Shown: in pieces, positions 29,106 through 38,244 of the stretch
Layout of the letters: each line of letters opens with the position of its first letter
How positions within the stretch are numbered: position 1 is the first letter of the stretch
Source of the DNA: an uncultured Limnohabitans sp.
Lineage (GTDB): Bacteria; Pseudomonadota; Gammaproteobacteria; Burkholderiales; Burkholderiaceae_C
Direction of reading: 5' to 3'
DNA length: 64,000 nt
Assembly (NCBI GenBank): GCA_937928195.1
Contig: CALEYZ010000066.1
Span: forward strand, 47,160-111,159
The notes under the pieces: generated by a model
Databases searched by the model: none
Seen by the model: only the letters and a program-made list of their open reading frames with translations
What the model was told of the DNA's origin: nothing
Position numbers and translations under genes: made by a program

Positions 29106-30281
29106 TTAAACTTTGAAGAATTCCTTCGTCAAGCGAATCCAATAGTCAGACCCCGTTGCAACGTTGTCGTCGTTGAAGTCATAGCCAGGGTTGTGCACCA
29201 TGCAAGCGCCTGCGGAGTCACCGTCGCCGTTGCCAATGAGCAAATAACTGCCTGGCACTTTTTCAAGCATGAAGGCAAAGTCTTCACTGCCTGTGAGGGG
29301 AGGACCATTCAAAGTGACACGATCAGGGCCCACCAAATCCAAAGCCACTTTCCTTGCAAAATTGGTTTCGTTTTCTGAATTCACCAACACGCAGTAGCCT
29401 TCTTTCCAGTCGACTTCGGCCTTGCAGCCAAAGCTTTCGGCTTGCGATGTGGCAATTGCTTTGATGCGTTGCTCGAGTAATTTTCGAACACCAGGGTCCA
29501 AAGCGCGCACACTCAATTCGAGTGTGGCCAATGCGGGAATCACATTGTTGGCCTTGCCCGCTTGAATAGAACCCACCGTCACAACAGCGGTGTGCAGTGG
29601 ATCGACGTTGCGAGACACCACGGTTTGCAAAGCCATGACGATAGACGCTGCAGCCACCAAAGAGTCTGCTGCTCGATGGGGCATACCACCATGACCGCCA
29701 GTTCCATTCACGCGAATGGTGACGTAATCGCTGGACGCCATGGCACTGCCACTGCGAAATACAAATTGACCCACAGGAATGCCAGGCATGTTGTGCATGG
29801 CAAAAATGGCATCACAAGGGAATAGATCGAACAAGCCCTCTTGCATCATGCGCAAGGCACCGCCACCGCCTTCTTCGGCCGGTTGAAAGATGAGGTGCAA
29901 CACGCCATCAAATTCGCCGTTGACCGCAAGCTCATGCGCCGCCGCCAGCAACATGGCGGTATGGCCGTCGTGGCCACAAGCATGCATCAGGCCCGGCTTG
30001 ACACTTGACCATTCCGCACCGCTGGCCTCTTGGATGGGAAGCGCATCCATGTCAGCCCGCAAGCCCAAGCTGCGCTTGCGGGTGCCGCGTCGAAGCGTGC
30101 CCACCACACCGGTACCGCCCAAACCACGGTGAACTTGATAGCCCCAACTTTCAAGCTTGGCGGCCACTAAATCAGACGTTCGATGTTCTTCAAAGGCCAA
30201 CTCGGGGTGACGGTGAATGTCTCGCCGGAGTTGGATGAATTCCCCCACTCTGGCGGTGAGCGCTTCGCGCAAATAAGTCAT
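29106..30281 (-). CDS. M20-family amidohydrolase, second paralogue
   Basis: A 391-residue zinc amidohydrolase with RADMDALP, LMHACGHDGHTAMLLAAAHEL, QPAEEGGGG, GTGGHGGMPH and LTGSEDFAFML. It is closely related to the protein at 1952-3169. It starts two bases after the stop of the TTT binding-protein gene, so the two form an operon: a binding protein for an N-acyl compound followed by its hydrolase is a reasonable reading. It is followed at 16 bases by the glycine riboswitch and dadA on the same strand; release of glycine by this hydrolase (as from hippurate) would make regulatory sense but is inference. Confidence 0.85.
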   Translation of the reverse strand: MTYLREALTARVGEFIQLRRDIHRHPELAFEEHRTSDLVAAKLESWGYQVHRGLGGTGVVGTLRRGTRKRSLGLRADMDALPIQEASGAEWSSVKPGLMHACGHDGHTAMLLAAAHELAVNGEFDGVLHLIFQPAEEGGGGALRMMQEGLFDLFPCDAIFAMHNMPGIPVGQFVFRSGSAMASSDYVTIRVNGTGGHGGMPHRAADSLVAAASIVMALQTVVSRNVDPLHTAVVTVGSIQAGKANNVIPALATLELSVRALDPGVRKLLEQRIKAIATSQAESFGCKAEVDWKEGYCVLVNSENETNFARKVALDLVGPDRVTLNGPPLTGSEDFAFMLEKVPGSYLLIGNGDGDSAGACMVHNPGYDFNDDNVATGSDYWIRLTKEFFKV

Positions 30282-30283
30282 GC

Positions 30284-31282
30284 TTATTGAGGTTGCAAGT
30301 TAATCGACTTGGCAATGGCGCGGAACTGCGCAGTGCCATCGACATATGCTTTGCTCACGGCGGGCAATGACAAAGGTTTCGCCATCAACATGCTGTTGGC
30401 TTCCATGCCCGCCAACACGGTGGGGTCTGTCAAAGAATCGGTGATGGCCTTGTGCAAAACTTGAACAATGGGTTCAGGGGTGTCTTTTTTCACAAAATAG
30501 CCGGTCCAAATATTGAACGTGAAGTTTTTCAAAGACTTGCTCTCATTGATCGATGGGTAAGCTTTGACACTTTCCAAGCGTTCACTGTTCAGCATGGCCA
30601 AAATTTTGATCTTGCCTTGCTTGTGCAATTCGTCATAAGCCTTGCCGTAAGGCGACAAGAAAATGTCCACCTGACCGCCAATCAAATCTTGGTTGGCCGG
30701 TGCACCGCCTTTGTACGGTACGTGTGTCATGGGAATGTTCGTCACTTTGGACAAGTGTTCGCCCAGCAGGTGATAGAAAGAGCCTGGGCCGACGCTGGCG
30801 TAAGTGATGGGGCGACCGGCTTGCGCTTCTTTGCGTGCGTAGTCAAGGAACTCGTCCACGTTGGTCACGGGCAAATCTTTGCGCGCCAAGAAGCCAATTT
30901 GTGCCGTGGCGATCATTTGCACCAAGCGGAAATCTTCGCTCTTGAATTTGACGGCAGAGATGGCCAAGGGGGCCAAGATCAATTCATTGGGCGAGCCTTG
31001 AAAAATGATTTGTCCGTCTGATGGCGCGTTCAAAACTTTCTGCGCGGCAATGGCACCACTGGCGCCACCCAAGTTGTCAACGATGACGGGTTGCCCCAAA
31101 TTTTTGCCCAAGGTGTTGTTGACGGTTCTGGCAATCACATCAGACACACCGCCTGCAGGATAGGGAACCAACAGCGTGACCGGTTTGGAGGGGTAAGTTT
31201 GCGCCAAAACAGTACCCGCCAAGAGCAGCGTGCCCAGTGCGGTTGCGACGTTTTTGAAGCATTTTTCAACGACAAAGTGCAT
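30284..31282 (-). CDS. TTT-family (Bug) periplasmic substrate-binding protein
   Basis: A 332-residue Bug protein with a signal peptide cleaved near TVLAQT (about residue 28). Motifs are YPSKPVTLLVPYPAGGVSDVIARTV, GGASGAIAAQKVLNAPSDG and MTHVPYKGGAPANQDLIGGQVD. It is the first gene of an operon with the amidohydrolase and is divergent from a LysR regulator (31392). No permease lies nearby. Confidence 0.9.
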   Translation of the reverse strand: MHFVVEKCFKNVATALGTLLLAGTVLAQTYPSKPVTLLVPYPAGGVSDVIARTVNNTLGKNLGQPVIVDNLGGASGAIAAQKVLNAPSDGQIIFQGSPNELILAPLAISAVKFKSEDFRLVQMIATAQIGFLARKDLPVTNVDEFLDYARKEAQAGRPITYASVGPGSFYHLLGEHLSKVTNIPMTHVPYKGGAPANQDLIGGQVDIFLSPYGKAYDELHKQGKIKILAMLNSERLESVKAYPSINESKSLKNFTFNIWTGYFVKKDTPEPIVQVLHKAITDSLTDPTVLAGMEANSMLMAKPLSLPAVSKAYVDGTAQFRAIAKSINLQPQ

Positions 31283-31329
31283 GCTGCATTTCCTTTTAGG
31301 TAAGTAATGCCTTCATCGTAGAAATGGCT

Positions 31330-31368
31330 TTGATCTAAGTCAAATGCATAATAATATGAATTAGTATG
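31330..31368. promoter_or_regulatory. LysR-type operator and FNR-like motif in a divergent promoter
   Basis: CATAATAA-TATGAA-TTAGTATG (31347-31368) is an inverted repeat with one mismatch per 8-bp arm, a fair LysR-type site. Next to it, TTGAT-CTAA-GTCAA (31330-31343) matches the DNR/FNR consensus. Both lie between the LysR gene and the TTT-amidohydrolase operon. The FNR match may be chance. Confidence 0.4.
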
Positions 31369-31391
31369 ACTTTAATGCATGGAAATTTGAG

Positions 31392-32276
31392 ATGACCCTG
31401 GTCCAGTTAAGGCACTTTATTGAGTTGTCCGCCAACGGCTCCTTCAGCAAATCTGCAGAAAAACTGCATTTAACGCAACCCGCCCTCAGCCGCAGCATCA
31501 AGTCTTTGGAAGATGAGTTGGGCGAGGCTTTGTTCAACCGAATCGGGCGCAAAAATGAATTGACGCCTTTTGGCCATCACATCCTGTTGCAAGCCCGAGA
31601 GTTGGTTGATGCCGCCAACAATCTCAAACAAAGCAGCAAACAAACACTGCCAGGGTACAGCGGGCAATTGAAACTGGGGCTGGGCTCTGGCCCGGGCGCA
31701 TTGTGGATGACGCCGCTGCTGACCTATGTTGCCAACGAGTGCCCCGGTGCGCGCTTGGACATTGCCCGTGGTGCAACAGCCATGTTGGTGGAGCAACTTC
31801 GCGAACGTTTGTTGGACGCCCTCATCTTGGACATTCGTTTTCTGAGTCCGTCAACCGATCTCAAGGTCGAGCCTTTGTGTGAGTTGCCGGGCACTTTCAT
31901 GTGTCACAAAAAACACCCATTGGCCAAACTGAAACGCGTCAATTTCGAGCAGCTGTTGCAATACCCAATTGCGTCAACGCCCCTCAGCGATGAGGTGGCG
32001 CGCGTACTGACCGAAAGGTATGGCGCACAAGCGCACCCCAATCAACTGGTGCAATTGCGCTGTGAAGAAATTTCCAGTTTGTTGGATGTGGCCAGAAACA
32101 CGCAGGCTGTGGTTTTAACGGTGCGTGCCGTTGCGCCCGATTTGAAAGAGTTGCCCGTGTGGCCGCCCCTAAACGCCAATGCGCGATTTGGATGGGTCTC
32201 TCTCAAGTCAAGGTCAGAAGTGCCTTTCGCCAAATTATTGCGAGAGGCAGCACTGGACCGGCTTGCAACGCTTTAA
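31392..32276 (+). CDS. LysR-family transcriptional regulator
   Basis: The protein has 294 residues. The N-terminal helix-turn-helix LRHFIELSANGSFSKSAEKLHLTQPALSRSIKSLEDELG (about residues 5-43) is typical of LysR, followed by the inducer-binding domain. It is divergent from the TTT binding-protein and amidohydrolase operon, which it probably controls through the inverted repeat at 31347-31368. Its stop overlaps the convergent copZ stop. The inducer is unknown. Confidence 0.9.
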   Translation: MTLVQLRHFIELSANGSFSKSAEKLHLTQPALSRSIKSLEDELGEALFNRIGRKNELTPFGHHILLQARELVDAANNLKQSSKQTLPGYSGQLKLGLGSGPGALWMTPLLTYVANECPGARLDIARGATAMLVEQLRERLLDALILDIRFLSPSTDLKVEPLCELPGTFMCHKKHPLAKLKRVNFEQLLQYPIASTPLSDEVARVLTERYGAQAHPNQLVQLRCEEISSLLDVARNTQAVVLTVRAVAPDLKELPVWPPLNANARFGWVSLKSRSEVPFAKLLREAALDRLATL

Positions 32277-32470
32277 GCGGCGACGGTATAGCCTTCTTCA
32301 GCAATGACATGTGCAATGTCTTCGCGTGGTTTGGTGCTTTCCACATCCACTTTGCCAGCAGGGCGGTCTATGACCACTTTGGCCTCAGGATCTAAACGTG
32401 TAACGGCTTTTTTGACGGCCATTTCGCAATGACCACAGGTCATGCCTTGAACTTGAAATGTGTTGTGCAT
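32273..32470 (-). CDS. copZ: CopZ-like copper chaperone (heavy-metal-associated domain)
   Basis: The 65-residue protein is a single HMA domain with G-M-T-C12-G-H-C15, which binds Cu(I) and hands it to CopA. It uses the ATG at 32470 with GAGGAG 6 bases upstream. It is divergent from copA, with only 39 bases between start codons, so the two share a very short promoter region in which I could not identify a clear CueR-type dyad. Confidence 0.88.
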   Translation of the reverse strand: MHNTFQVQGMTCGHCEMAVKKAVTRLDPEAKVVIDRPAGKVDVESTKPREDIAHVIAEEGYTVAA

Positions 32471-32509
32471 GATCAACTCCTCTGAATAGATTGGATGTAA
32501 GCTTAGTCT

Positions 32510-34765
32510 ATGTCTGAATTGTCCTGCGATATTGGTATTGGTGGCATGACCTGTGCGTCATGTGTTGCGCGTGTGGAACGAGCGATCGGAAAATTGACCG
32601 ACGTCAAAGAAGTCAGTGTCAATTTGGCCACGGAGTCGGCCAGGGTCACATGGAAAACGTCCGGGGCAGAACCTGTTAACGCACAAGAACAGCAAGCACG
32701 CTTGCGCCGCGCAGTGCGCGATGCAGGTTACGAGCCTTTGGCGGCCGCACATTTAGAGCAAGCACCCGCTGGCGCTTGGACGGGTTTTGGCCCAGTCGCA
32801 TGGGGTCTGTTGCTCAGTGCGCCCTTGGTCTTGCCCATGTTGGGCGATGCTTTGGGCCAGCATTGGATGCTGCCTGCGCTGTGGCAGTTTTTGTTGGCCA
32901 CACCTGTGCAATTTATCTTGGGTGCACGCTTTTACAAAGCGGGTTGGCATGCTTTGCTGGCAGGCAGTGGCAACATGGATTTGCTGGTGGCGATCGGCAC
33001 CACGGCTGGGTGGTTGTTGTCGATGTGGTTGTGGCTGACAGCACATGATGGGCACATGGTGCATTTGTATTTTGAAGGATCTGCTGTTGTCATCACCTTG
33101 GTTTTGTTGGGCAAGTGGCTAGAGGCCCGTGCCAAGCGGCAAACAACCGATGCCATCCGTGCCTTGCATGCTTTGCGTCCCGAAAAAGCACGCGTGATCA
33201 CGCCCGATGGTGAAGTGGAAATTCCGATTGATGAATTGCTGGTGGGTGATCGCGTGGTGGTTTTGCCTGGTGAACGCTTTGCCGCCGATGGGGTGGTGCA
33301 AGAAGGGCAGACGCAAGTCGATGAAGCCATGTTGACAGGCGAACCCTTGCCGGTTCACAAGGCGGTGGGCGCCCGTGTGACCGGCGGCAGCATCAATGGA
33401 GAGGGCCGCGTGTTGATGCAGGTCAGTGCCACGGGCACCGCCACTGTGTTGGCCAACATCATTCGCTTGGTCGAAGATGCGCAGGCGGCCAAGGCGCCCA
33501 TTCAACGCTTGGTGGACCAAGTGTCGGCTGTCTTTGTGCCCGTGGTTTTGGTGCTGGCACTCATCACTTTGTTGGCCTGGTGGTTGACGGGGCACAGCCT
33601 CGAGGTGTCGCTCATTCACAGCGTGGCCGTGCTGGTCATTGCGTGCCCCTGTGCACTCGGTTTGGCCACACCTGCAGCCATCATGGCGGGAACTGGCGTG
33701 GCGGCTCAGCACGGTATTTTGATCAAAGATGCGCAAGCCTTGGAAGTGGCGCACAAAGTGGATACCGTGGCTTTTGACAAAACAGGCACCCTCACAGTGG
33801 GGCAGCCGCGCTTGCTGTCCTTGACCTTGGTCAATTCCAACGATGTCGCGCACGCAGATTCTGAGGCAGCGCTATTACTGCTGGCCGCCAGTTTGCAAAG
33901 TGGCAGTGAACATCCTTTGGCGCATGCGGTGGTGCAAGAGGCGAAATCCAAAGGGCTGCAGTGGACAGCCCCTGACGATGTCAAAGCGGTTTCAGGTTTT
34001 GGCAGCGAGGGACAGGTTCAAGGACGCGCATTGTTGCTTGGCAGCTTGCGTTGGATGTCGGTGCTGCAAGTGCCCGCAGGCCCATGGCAAACGCAAGCTG
34101 CGCAATTGCAGTCAGAAGGTGCAACGGTGTCCGTCTTGGCGGAACGCACGCCAGCGGGTGTGGTCGCATTGGCCATTTTGGCTTTTGGCGACGAGCCCAA
34201 ACCTGGCGTTCAAGCGGCTTTGAATTTGTTGCGTCAACGCGGCCTGCGATTGGTCATGATTTCGGGTGACAACAAAGGCGCAGCACATGCCATGGCGGCG
34301 CGTTTGGGCTTGAAGCCAGATGAAGTGTTTGCTGAAGTGCTGCCCGGCGACAAAGCGGCCTTGGTTCACAGTTTGCAGGACAACCCACACGGCGCACCGC
34401 ATGTGGTGGCCTTTGTGGGCGATGGCATCAATGATGCGCCGGCCTTGGCCGCAGCCGATGTGGGTTTGGCCATGGCCAATTTGAATGCCGATGGTCAGCG
34501 TGGCGGTACCGATGTGGCCATGCAGGCTGCAGGCATTACCTTGATGCGAGGCGATGTGGCCTTGGTGGCTGGTGCTCTGGACATCTCAGCGCGCACAGTG
34601 GCGAAGATTCGGCAAAATTTGTTTTGGGCGTTTGCCTACAACGCTGCAGGCATTCCGCTGGCGGCCATGGGCTACTTAAGCCCTGTCGTTGCGGGCGCTG
34701 CCATGGCCTTGAGCTCGGTCAGCGTGATGACCAATGCCTTGTTGCTCAAACGCTGGAAGCCTTGA
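32510..34765 (+). CDS. copA: Copper-exporting P1B-type ATPase
   Basis: The protein has 751 residues. One N-terminal HMA domain (GGMTCASCVARVER) is followed by eight membrane helices, the C-P-C motif at about 377, the phosphorylation site DKTGTL at about 423, the SEHPLAHA motif at about 465, and GDGINDAPALA at about 638. All catalytic motifs are intact. It pumps Cu(I) out of the cytoplasm and pairs with the divergent copZ. Copper homeostasis also fits the nearby aa3 oxidase cluster. Its 3' end overlaps the convergent DUF2189 gene by 20 bases. Confidence 0.95.
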   Translation: MSELSCDIGIGGMTCASCVARVERAIGKLTDVKEVSVNLATESARVTWKTSGAEPVNAQEQQARLRRAVRDAGYEPLAAAHLEQAPAGAWTGFGPVAWGLLLSAPLVLPMLGDALGQHWMLPALWQFLLATPVQFILGARFYKAGWHALLAGSGNMDLLVAIGTTAGWLLSMWLWLTAHDGHMVHLYFEGSAVVITLVLLGKWLEARAKRQTTDAIRALHALRPEKARVITPDGEVEIPIDELLVGDRVVVLPGERFAADGVVQEGQTQVDEAMLTGEPLPVHKAVGARVTGGSINGEGRVLMQVSATGTATVLANIIRLVEDAQAAKAPIQRLVDQVSAVFVPVVLVLALITLLAWWLTGHSLEVSLIHSVAVLVIACPCALGLATPAAIMAGTGVAAQHGILIKDAQALEVAHKVDTVAFDKTGTLTVGQPRLLSLTLVNSNDVAHADSEAALLLLAASLQSGSEHPLAHAVVQEAKSKGLQWTAPDDVKAVSGFGSEGQVQGRALLLGSLRWMSVLQVPAGPWQTQAAQLQSEGATVSVLAERTPAGVVALAILAFGDEPKPGVQAALNLLRQRGLRLVMISGDNKGAAHAMAARLGLKPDEVFAEVLPGDKAALVHSLQDNPHGAPHVVAFVGDGINDAPALAAADVGLAMANLNADGQRGGTDVAMQAAGITLMRGDVALVAGALDISARTVAKIRQNLFWAFAYNAAGIPLAAMGYLSPVVAGAAMALSSVSVMTNALLLKRWKP

Positions 34766-35513
34766 GCGCGTCCTCGTCATTGACCACCAGGTCTTGGTAG
34801 GCATGCCACGTTGCATGTCCCACCCAAGGTGCCGTGAGTACCAGCAGTGGTTTGAAAAACACCAATGCCAAGCCGATCAAGACAACGATCAGGGCAGCCC
34901 AGACCAAACACACGATGGTGTTGTTCCACAAAGCATTGGCGCTGGTGAAGATGGCGCCCAAGGTGTCGCTGGGTCGGTCTAGCAACATGGGCACAGAGAC
35001 CACGGAGATGGCGAACGCAAAGGACGCAAAGATGGCGCCAACGCTGGCCCAAACCATCAGGAACTCGATGTTTTTAAGTGACGCGATTTGAGAGAACAGG
35101 CTTTCCAAATGCGGATATTCCTGGTCCGCAAATAAAGCGAAGATGACAATCGACACGCGTGCCCAAACGATCATGAGAAAGGTCAGGATGATGGCAAAAA
35201 ATCCCATGGCCTTCCAATTGGGCAGCCAGGCTTTCATGCTGTTGAGAAGGCTGACCTCCTCGCCGTTTTGCACTTGACGCGACAAGTCGTAAATGCCAGT
35301 GCAGACAATCGGGCCCAGCAAGAAAAAGCTGGCCGTCAAGCCCATGGTTGCTTTCCAGAAGTAGGCATAGACCAAAGCCAGGGCATAGCCCAAAGCAACA
35401 AACACCAGGCCATAGACGGCCCCCGCGAAATGCGTGGCCTGGAGGTCTGCAAAGCCGCGCTTCAGCCAAGTCAGCGGACTGAGCCAAGGAAGATCGGATC
35501 GGATGGCAGACAT
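34746..35513 (-). CDS. DUF2189-family polytopic membrane protein
   Basis: The 255-residue protein has about six membrane helices with short polar loops and the pattern W-L-x2-G-x2-D near the start that recurs in DUF2189 proteins. The family is uncharacterised; members often lie near oxidase genes in betaproteobacteria. It is transcribed in the same direction as ctaB, 7 bases after its stop, so the pair probably forms a transcription unit. Confidence 0.75.
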   Translation of the reverse strand: MSAIRSDLPWLSPLTWLKRGFADLQATHFAGAVYGLVFVALGYALALVYAYFWKATMGLTASFFLLGPIVCTGIYDLSRQVQNGEEVSLLNSMKAWLPNWKAMGFFAIILTFLMIVWARVSIVIFALFADQEYPHLESLFSQIASLKNIEFLMVWASVGAIFASFAFAISVVSVPMLLDRPSDTLGAIFTSANALWNNTIVCLVWAALIVVLIGLALVFFKPLLVLTAPWVGHATWHAYQDLVVNDEDALKASSV

Positions 35514-35520
35514 GTTTGAC

Positions 35521-36402
35521 TTAGGTCAAGAGGTAATGGTCCAGCAGCAGGGCTGCAAAGAGGGCGGTGAGGTGAATCAATGAAAAACGAAAGGTTTTGC
35601 GGGCCAGTTCGTCTGAATAGTTTTTGAGCAAGGCAATGGCGTAGCCAATGAAGCCGAGGCTCAGCACCACAGCACCTGCCAGGTAGAGCCATGAACTCAT
35701 GCCGAAGGCGAAGGGCATGATGCAGGCGGCTGCCAGCAAAAATGTGTAGAGCAAAATTTGCAGTCGCGTGAAGTCGTTGCCATGCGTCACGGGCAACATG
35801 GGCAAACCGGACTTGCGATAGTCTTCAACCCGGTACAAGGCCAGCGCCCAAAAGTGGGGCGGGGTCCACAAGAAAATGATCAAGAAGAGAATGGCCGCTT
35901 CAGCACCCACCTCACCCGTCATGGCCGCCCAGCCCAACACCGGTGGCATGGCGCCGGAGGCACCGCCAATCACAATGTTTTGCGGGGTCATGGGTTTGAG
36001 GATCAGGGTGTAGACCACGGCATAGCCCACAAATGTGGCAAAGGTCAGCCACATGGTGATGGGGTTGATCCACGCGTACAAAATGAAAGAGCCCAGGGCA
36101 CACAGCGTGGCAGAAAAAATCAGCGCTTGCAGATCGGACAACTCGCCTTTGGCGGTGGGCCGCCATGCGGTTCTTCGCATTTTGGCGTCGATGGTTTTTT
36201 CAACCAGGCAATTGAATGCCGCTGCCGCACCGGCCACCAACCAAATGCCAAGACAGGCTACGGCCATGCGTTGCCATTCAGAACCCGTGGGCAAGCCAGG
36301 TACTGCCAGCACCATGCCAATCAGCGCGCAAAACACGATCAGTTGGATGACCCGTGGCTTGGTGAGTGCGTTGTACTGTTTAAAAAGTGGTCCGATGTTC
36401 AT
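35521..36402 (-). CDS. ctaB: Protoheme IX farnesyltransferase (heme O synthase)
   Basis: The 293-residue UbiA-superfamily membrane enzyme shows heme O synthase motifs: [19 protein letters not shown] (prenyl-diphosphate binding Asp region) and [19 protein letters not shown], with seven or more helices. It farnesylates heme B to heme O, the precursor of heme A in aa3 oxidases. It is divergent from the oxidase cluster, separated by 196 bases. In many Burkholderiales ctaB follows ctaA on the same strand as the oxidase genes, so the inverted, ctaA-less placement is a rearranged layout. Confidence 0.92.
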   Translation of the reverse strand: MNIGPLFKQYNALTKPRVIQLIVFCALIGMVLAVPGLPTGSEWQRMAVACLGIWLVAGAAAAFNCLVEKTIDAKMRRTAWRPTAKGELSDLQALIFSATLCALGSFILYAWINPITMWLTFATFVGYAVVYTLILKPMTPQNIVIGGASGAMPPVLGWAAMTGEVGAEAAILFLIIFLWTPPHFWALALYRVEDYRKSGLPMLPVTHGNDFTRLQILLYTFLLAAACIMPFAFGMSSWLYLAGAVVLSLGFIGYAIALLKNYSDELARKTFRFSLIHLTALFAALLLDHYLLT

Positions 36403-36556
36403 TTGAAACTTTGTAGGTGAGGTGCCACGCGGTGCGGCGTCTGCGCCGCAAAATGCGCGCTGTGTGAAACCTCCAAGTAAGCTTTTTGGTTTCGTTGTCA
36501 ACAAGCTGTCAGCATTCTCTAAGGCGTGCGCCTGAATTCGCACTAGGCCATCTATG

Positions 36557-36578
36557 TATAATATTTGATTTAAATCAA
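36557..36578 (+). promoter_or_regulatory. Predicted -10 with an overlapping FNR-type box ahead of the oxidase cluster
   Basis: TATAAT at 36557-36562 is a perfect -10 hexamer (the -35 is poor). Immediately downstream, TTGAT-TTAA-ATCAA (36565-36578) is a perfect FNR/NNR core centred near the predicted start site (about 36569). A regulator bound there would block transcription. The box is also too close to the first start codon (36599) to act as a class II activator of this gene. Confidence 0.6.
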
Positions 36579-36598
36579 CCTCAACTAATTTTTTCAGA

Positions 36599-37267
36599 AT
36601 GCGTCCCATGAGTTTCAAATCTTTTGCCTTTGCGGCAGCTTTGTTCGCGGGTATGGCTGTCCAACTGTCACACGCGCAAGACCTTAAGGGTGATGTGCAG
36701 GCTGGAGAGAAAAAAATTGCCATGTGCATCGGTTGCCATGGCATCGTTGGTTACCAAGCCAGCTTCCCATCTGTTTACAAAGTGCCCATGATCTCTGGTC
36801 AGGGCGCGAAGTACATCGCCAATGCACTGAACGCGTACAAATCTGGTGAGCGCAAGCATCCCACCATGCGCAGTGTTGCATTGGGTTTGACGGCCCAAGA
36901 CATTGCCGATGTGTCGGCTTACTACGAAGTGCACGGCAACTCCGTGTCCGCGCCCGATCAAATTGCAGCAGCCCCTGCCAAAGTGGCTGATTTGTTGACC
37001 AAAGGTGGTTGCACTGGCTGCCACGGCGCCAACTTCAGCAAGCCCACCACCCCCGATTTCCCCAAAGTTGCTGGCCAGCACAAAGATTACCTGTACATGG
37101 CCCTCAAATCTTACAAAGAAGAGGGTGCCAGCACCTGGGGACGCAGCAATGCTGTGATGGGTGGTGTTGCCAAACAGTACTCATTGTCTGAGCTCAAGAT
37201 GATCGCGGATTATTTGGGCAGTCAGTCTGGTGAACTCAAAGTCGTTCCCCAGTCCAAATTCCGTTGA
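36599..37267 (+). CDS. Diheme cytochrome c4
   Basis: The protein has 222 residues with a signal peptide (cleavage near LSHAQD, about residue 27). Two heme sites, C43-I-G-C46-H47 and C138-T-G-C141-H142, lie about 95 residues apart, the c4 arrangement. It passes electrons from the bc1 complex to terminal oxidases. An in-frame ATG at 36608 is equally possible. It precedes ctaC by 43 bases and lies downstream of a promoter with an FNR-type box, so it is probably cotranscribed with the oxidase genes. Confidence 0.88.
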   Translation: MRPMSFKSFAFAAALFAGMAVQLSHAQDLKGDVQAGEKKIAMCIGCHGIVGYQASFPSVYKVPMISGQGAKYIANALNAYKSGERKHPTMRSVALGLTAQDIADVSAYYEVHGNSVSAPDQIAAAPAKVADLLTKGGCTGCHGANFSKPTTPDFPKVAGQHKDYLYMALKSYKEEGASTWGRSNAVMGGVAKQYSLSELKMIADYLGSQSGELKVVPQSKFR

Positions 37268-37310
37268 TACCGGTTGGTCATCTCCAGCACTGTTTTTCAA
37301 GGATACAAAA

Positions 37311-38219
37311 GTGAATAAATTGAGCCAACATTGGAAAAAAATTGCCAACTGCAGCATGGCTGCAGTGGCTGGTTTGACGTCAACTGCTTACGCCGTCAAC
37401 GACTTGCCCGGCGGCCCGGCTGTCCGTCAATTGAACTTGCACGTGCCTGCCACCAAACTGGCAGCAGAGCAAAGCAGCTTGCACATGTTCATGATGGCCA
37501 TTTGTTTGGCCATTTTTGTGGTGGTTTTTGGTGTGATGTTCTATTCCATCTTGAAACACCGCAAATCTTTGGGTCACAAGCCTGCGCACTTTCATGAGTC
37601 CGTCAAAGTCGAAATCGCTTGGACACTGGCGCCTTTCATCATTGTGATTTTCATGGCCATCCCCGCCACCAAAACAGTGATCGCGCAAAAGGACACGTCC
37701 AATGCCGACCTCACCATCAAGGCCACAGGCCACCAATGGCGTTGGGGCTATGACTACATCAAGGGTGAAGGCGAAGGCATCTCCTTCATTTCATCTTTGG
37801 ACAATGCCCATCGCATCTTGTCAAATTCTGGTGCCAAAGGCGACATGCCCGATGACTATTTGTTGAAAGTTGACAATCCATTGGTTGTCCCTGTTGGCAA
37901 AAAGATCCGCATCATCACCACAGCCACCGACGTGATCCACTCTTTTGCAGTGCCTTCCTTTGGCATCAAACAAGACGCGATTCCTGGTTTTGTGCGTGAC
38001 ACCCATTTCTTGGCGGAGCGCACCGGCGATTTCTATGGCCAGTGCCAAGAGTTGTGCGGCAAAGAACACGCTTACATGCCTATCCACGTGAAGGTTTTGT
38101 CAGAAGCCGATTACGCCGCTTGGGTTCAAAAGAAAAAGGCTGAGGCAGCACCTGCCGCAGCAAAGAGCGATGCAGCAGCTACGCAAGTAGCCCAAGCGCC
38201 TGCGTCCGAGAAGAAGTGA
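37311..38219 (+). CDS. ctaC: Cytochrome c oxidase subunit II
   Basis: A 303-residue protein from a GTG start with CAAGGA 7 bases upstream. A signal peptide ends near AYAVND, two membrane helices follow (about 60-82 and 103-123), then the periplasmic CuA domain with TATDVIHSFAVPSFG, GQCQELCG (the CuA Cys pair) and EHAYMP (Met ligand). It accepts electrons from cytochrome c. The C-terminal Ala/Lys-rich tail is disordered. It is upstream of ctaD with a 25-base gap. Confidence 0.93.
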   Translation: MNKLSQHWKKIANCSMAAVAGLTSTAYAVNDLPGGPAVRQLNLHVPATKLAAEQSSLHMFMMAICLAIFVVVFGVMFYSILKHRKSLGHKPAHFHESVKVEIAWTLAPFIIVIFMAIPATKTVIAQKDTSNADLTIKATGHQWRWGYDYIKGEGEGISFISSLDNAHRILSNSGAKGDMPDDYLLKVDNPLVVPVGKKIRIITTATDVIHSFAVPSFGIKQDAIPGFVRDTHFLAERTGDFYGQCQELCGKEHAYMPIHVKVLSEADYAAWVQKKKAEAAPAAAKSDAAATQVAQAPASEKK

Positions 38220-38244
38220 TTGAGTTGAAAGACTGAGGTAAACC

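Noticed and set aside
32471..32509. A CueR-type dyad between copZ and copA
   Set aside because: The 39-base gap shows no clear 19-bp-spaced dyad of the expected form, so I did not list one.
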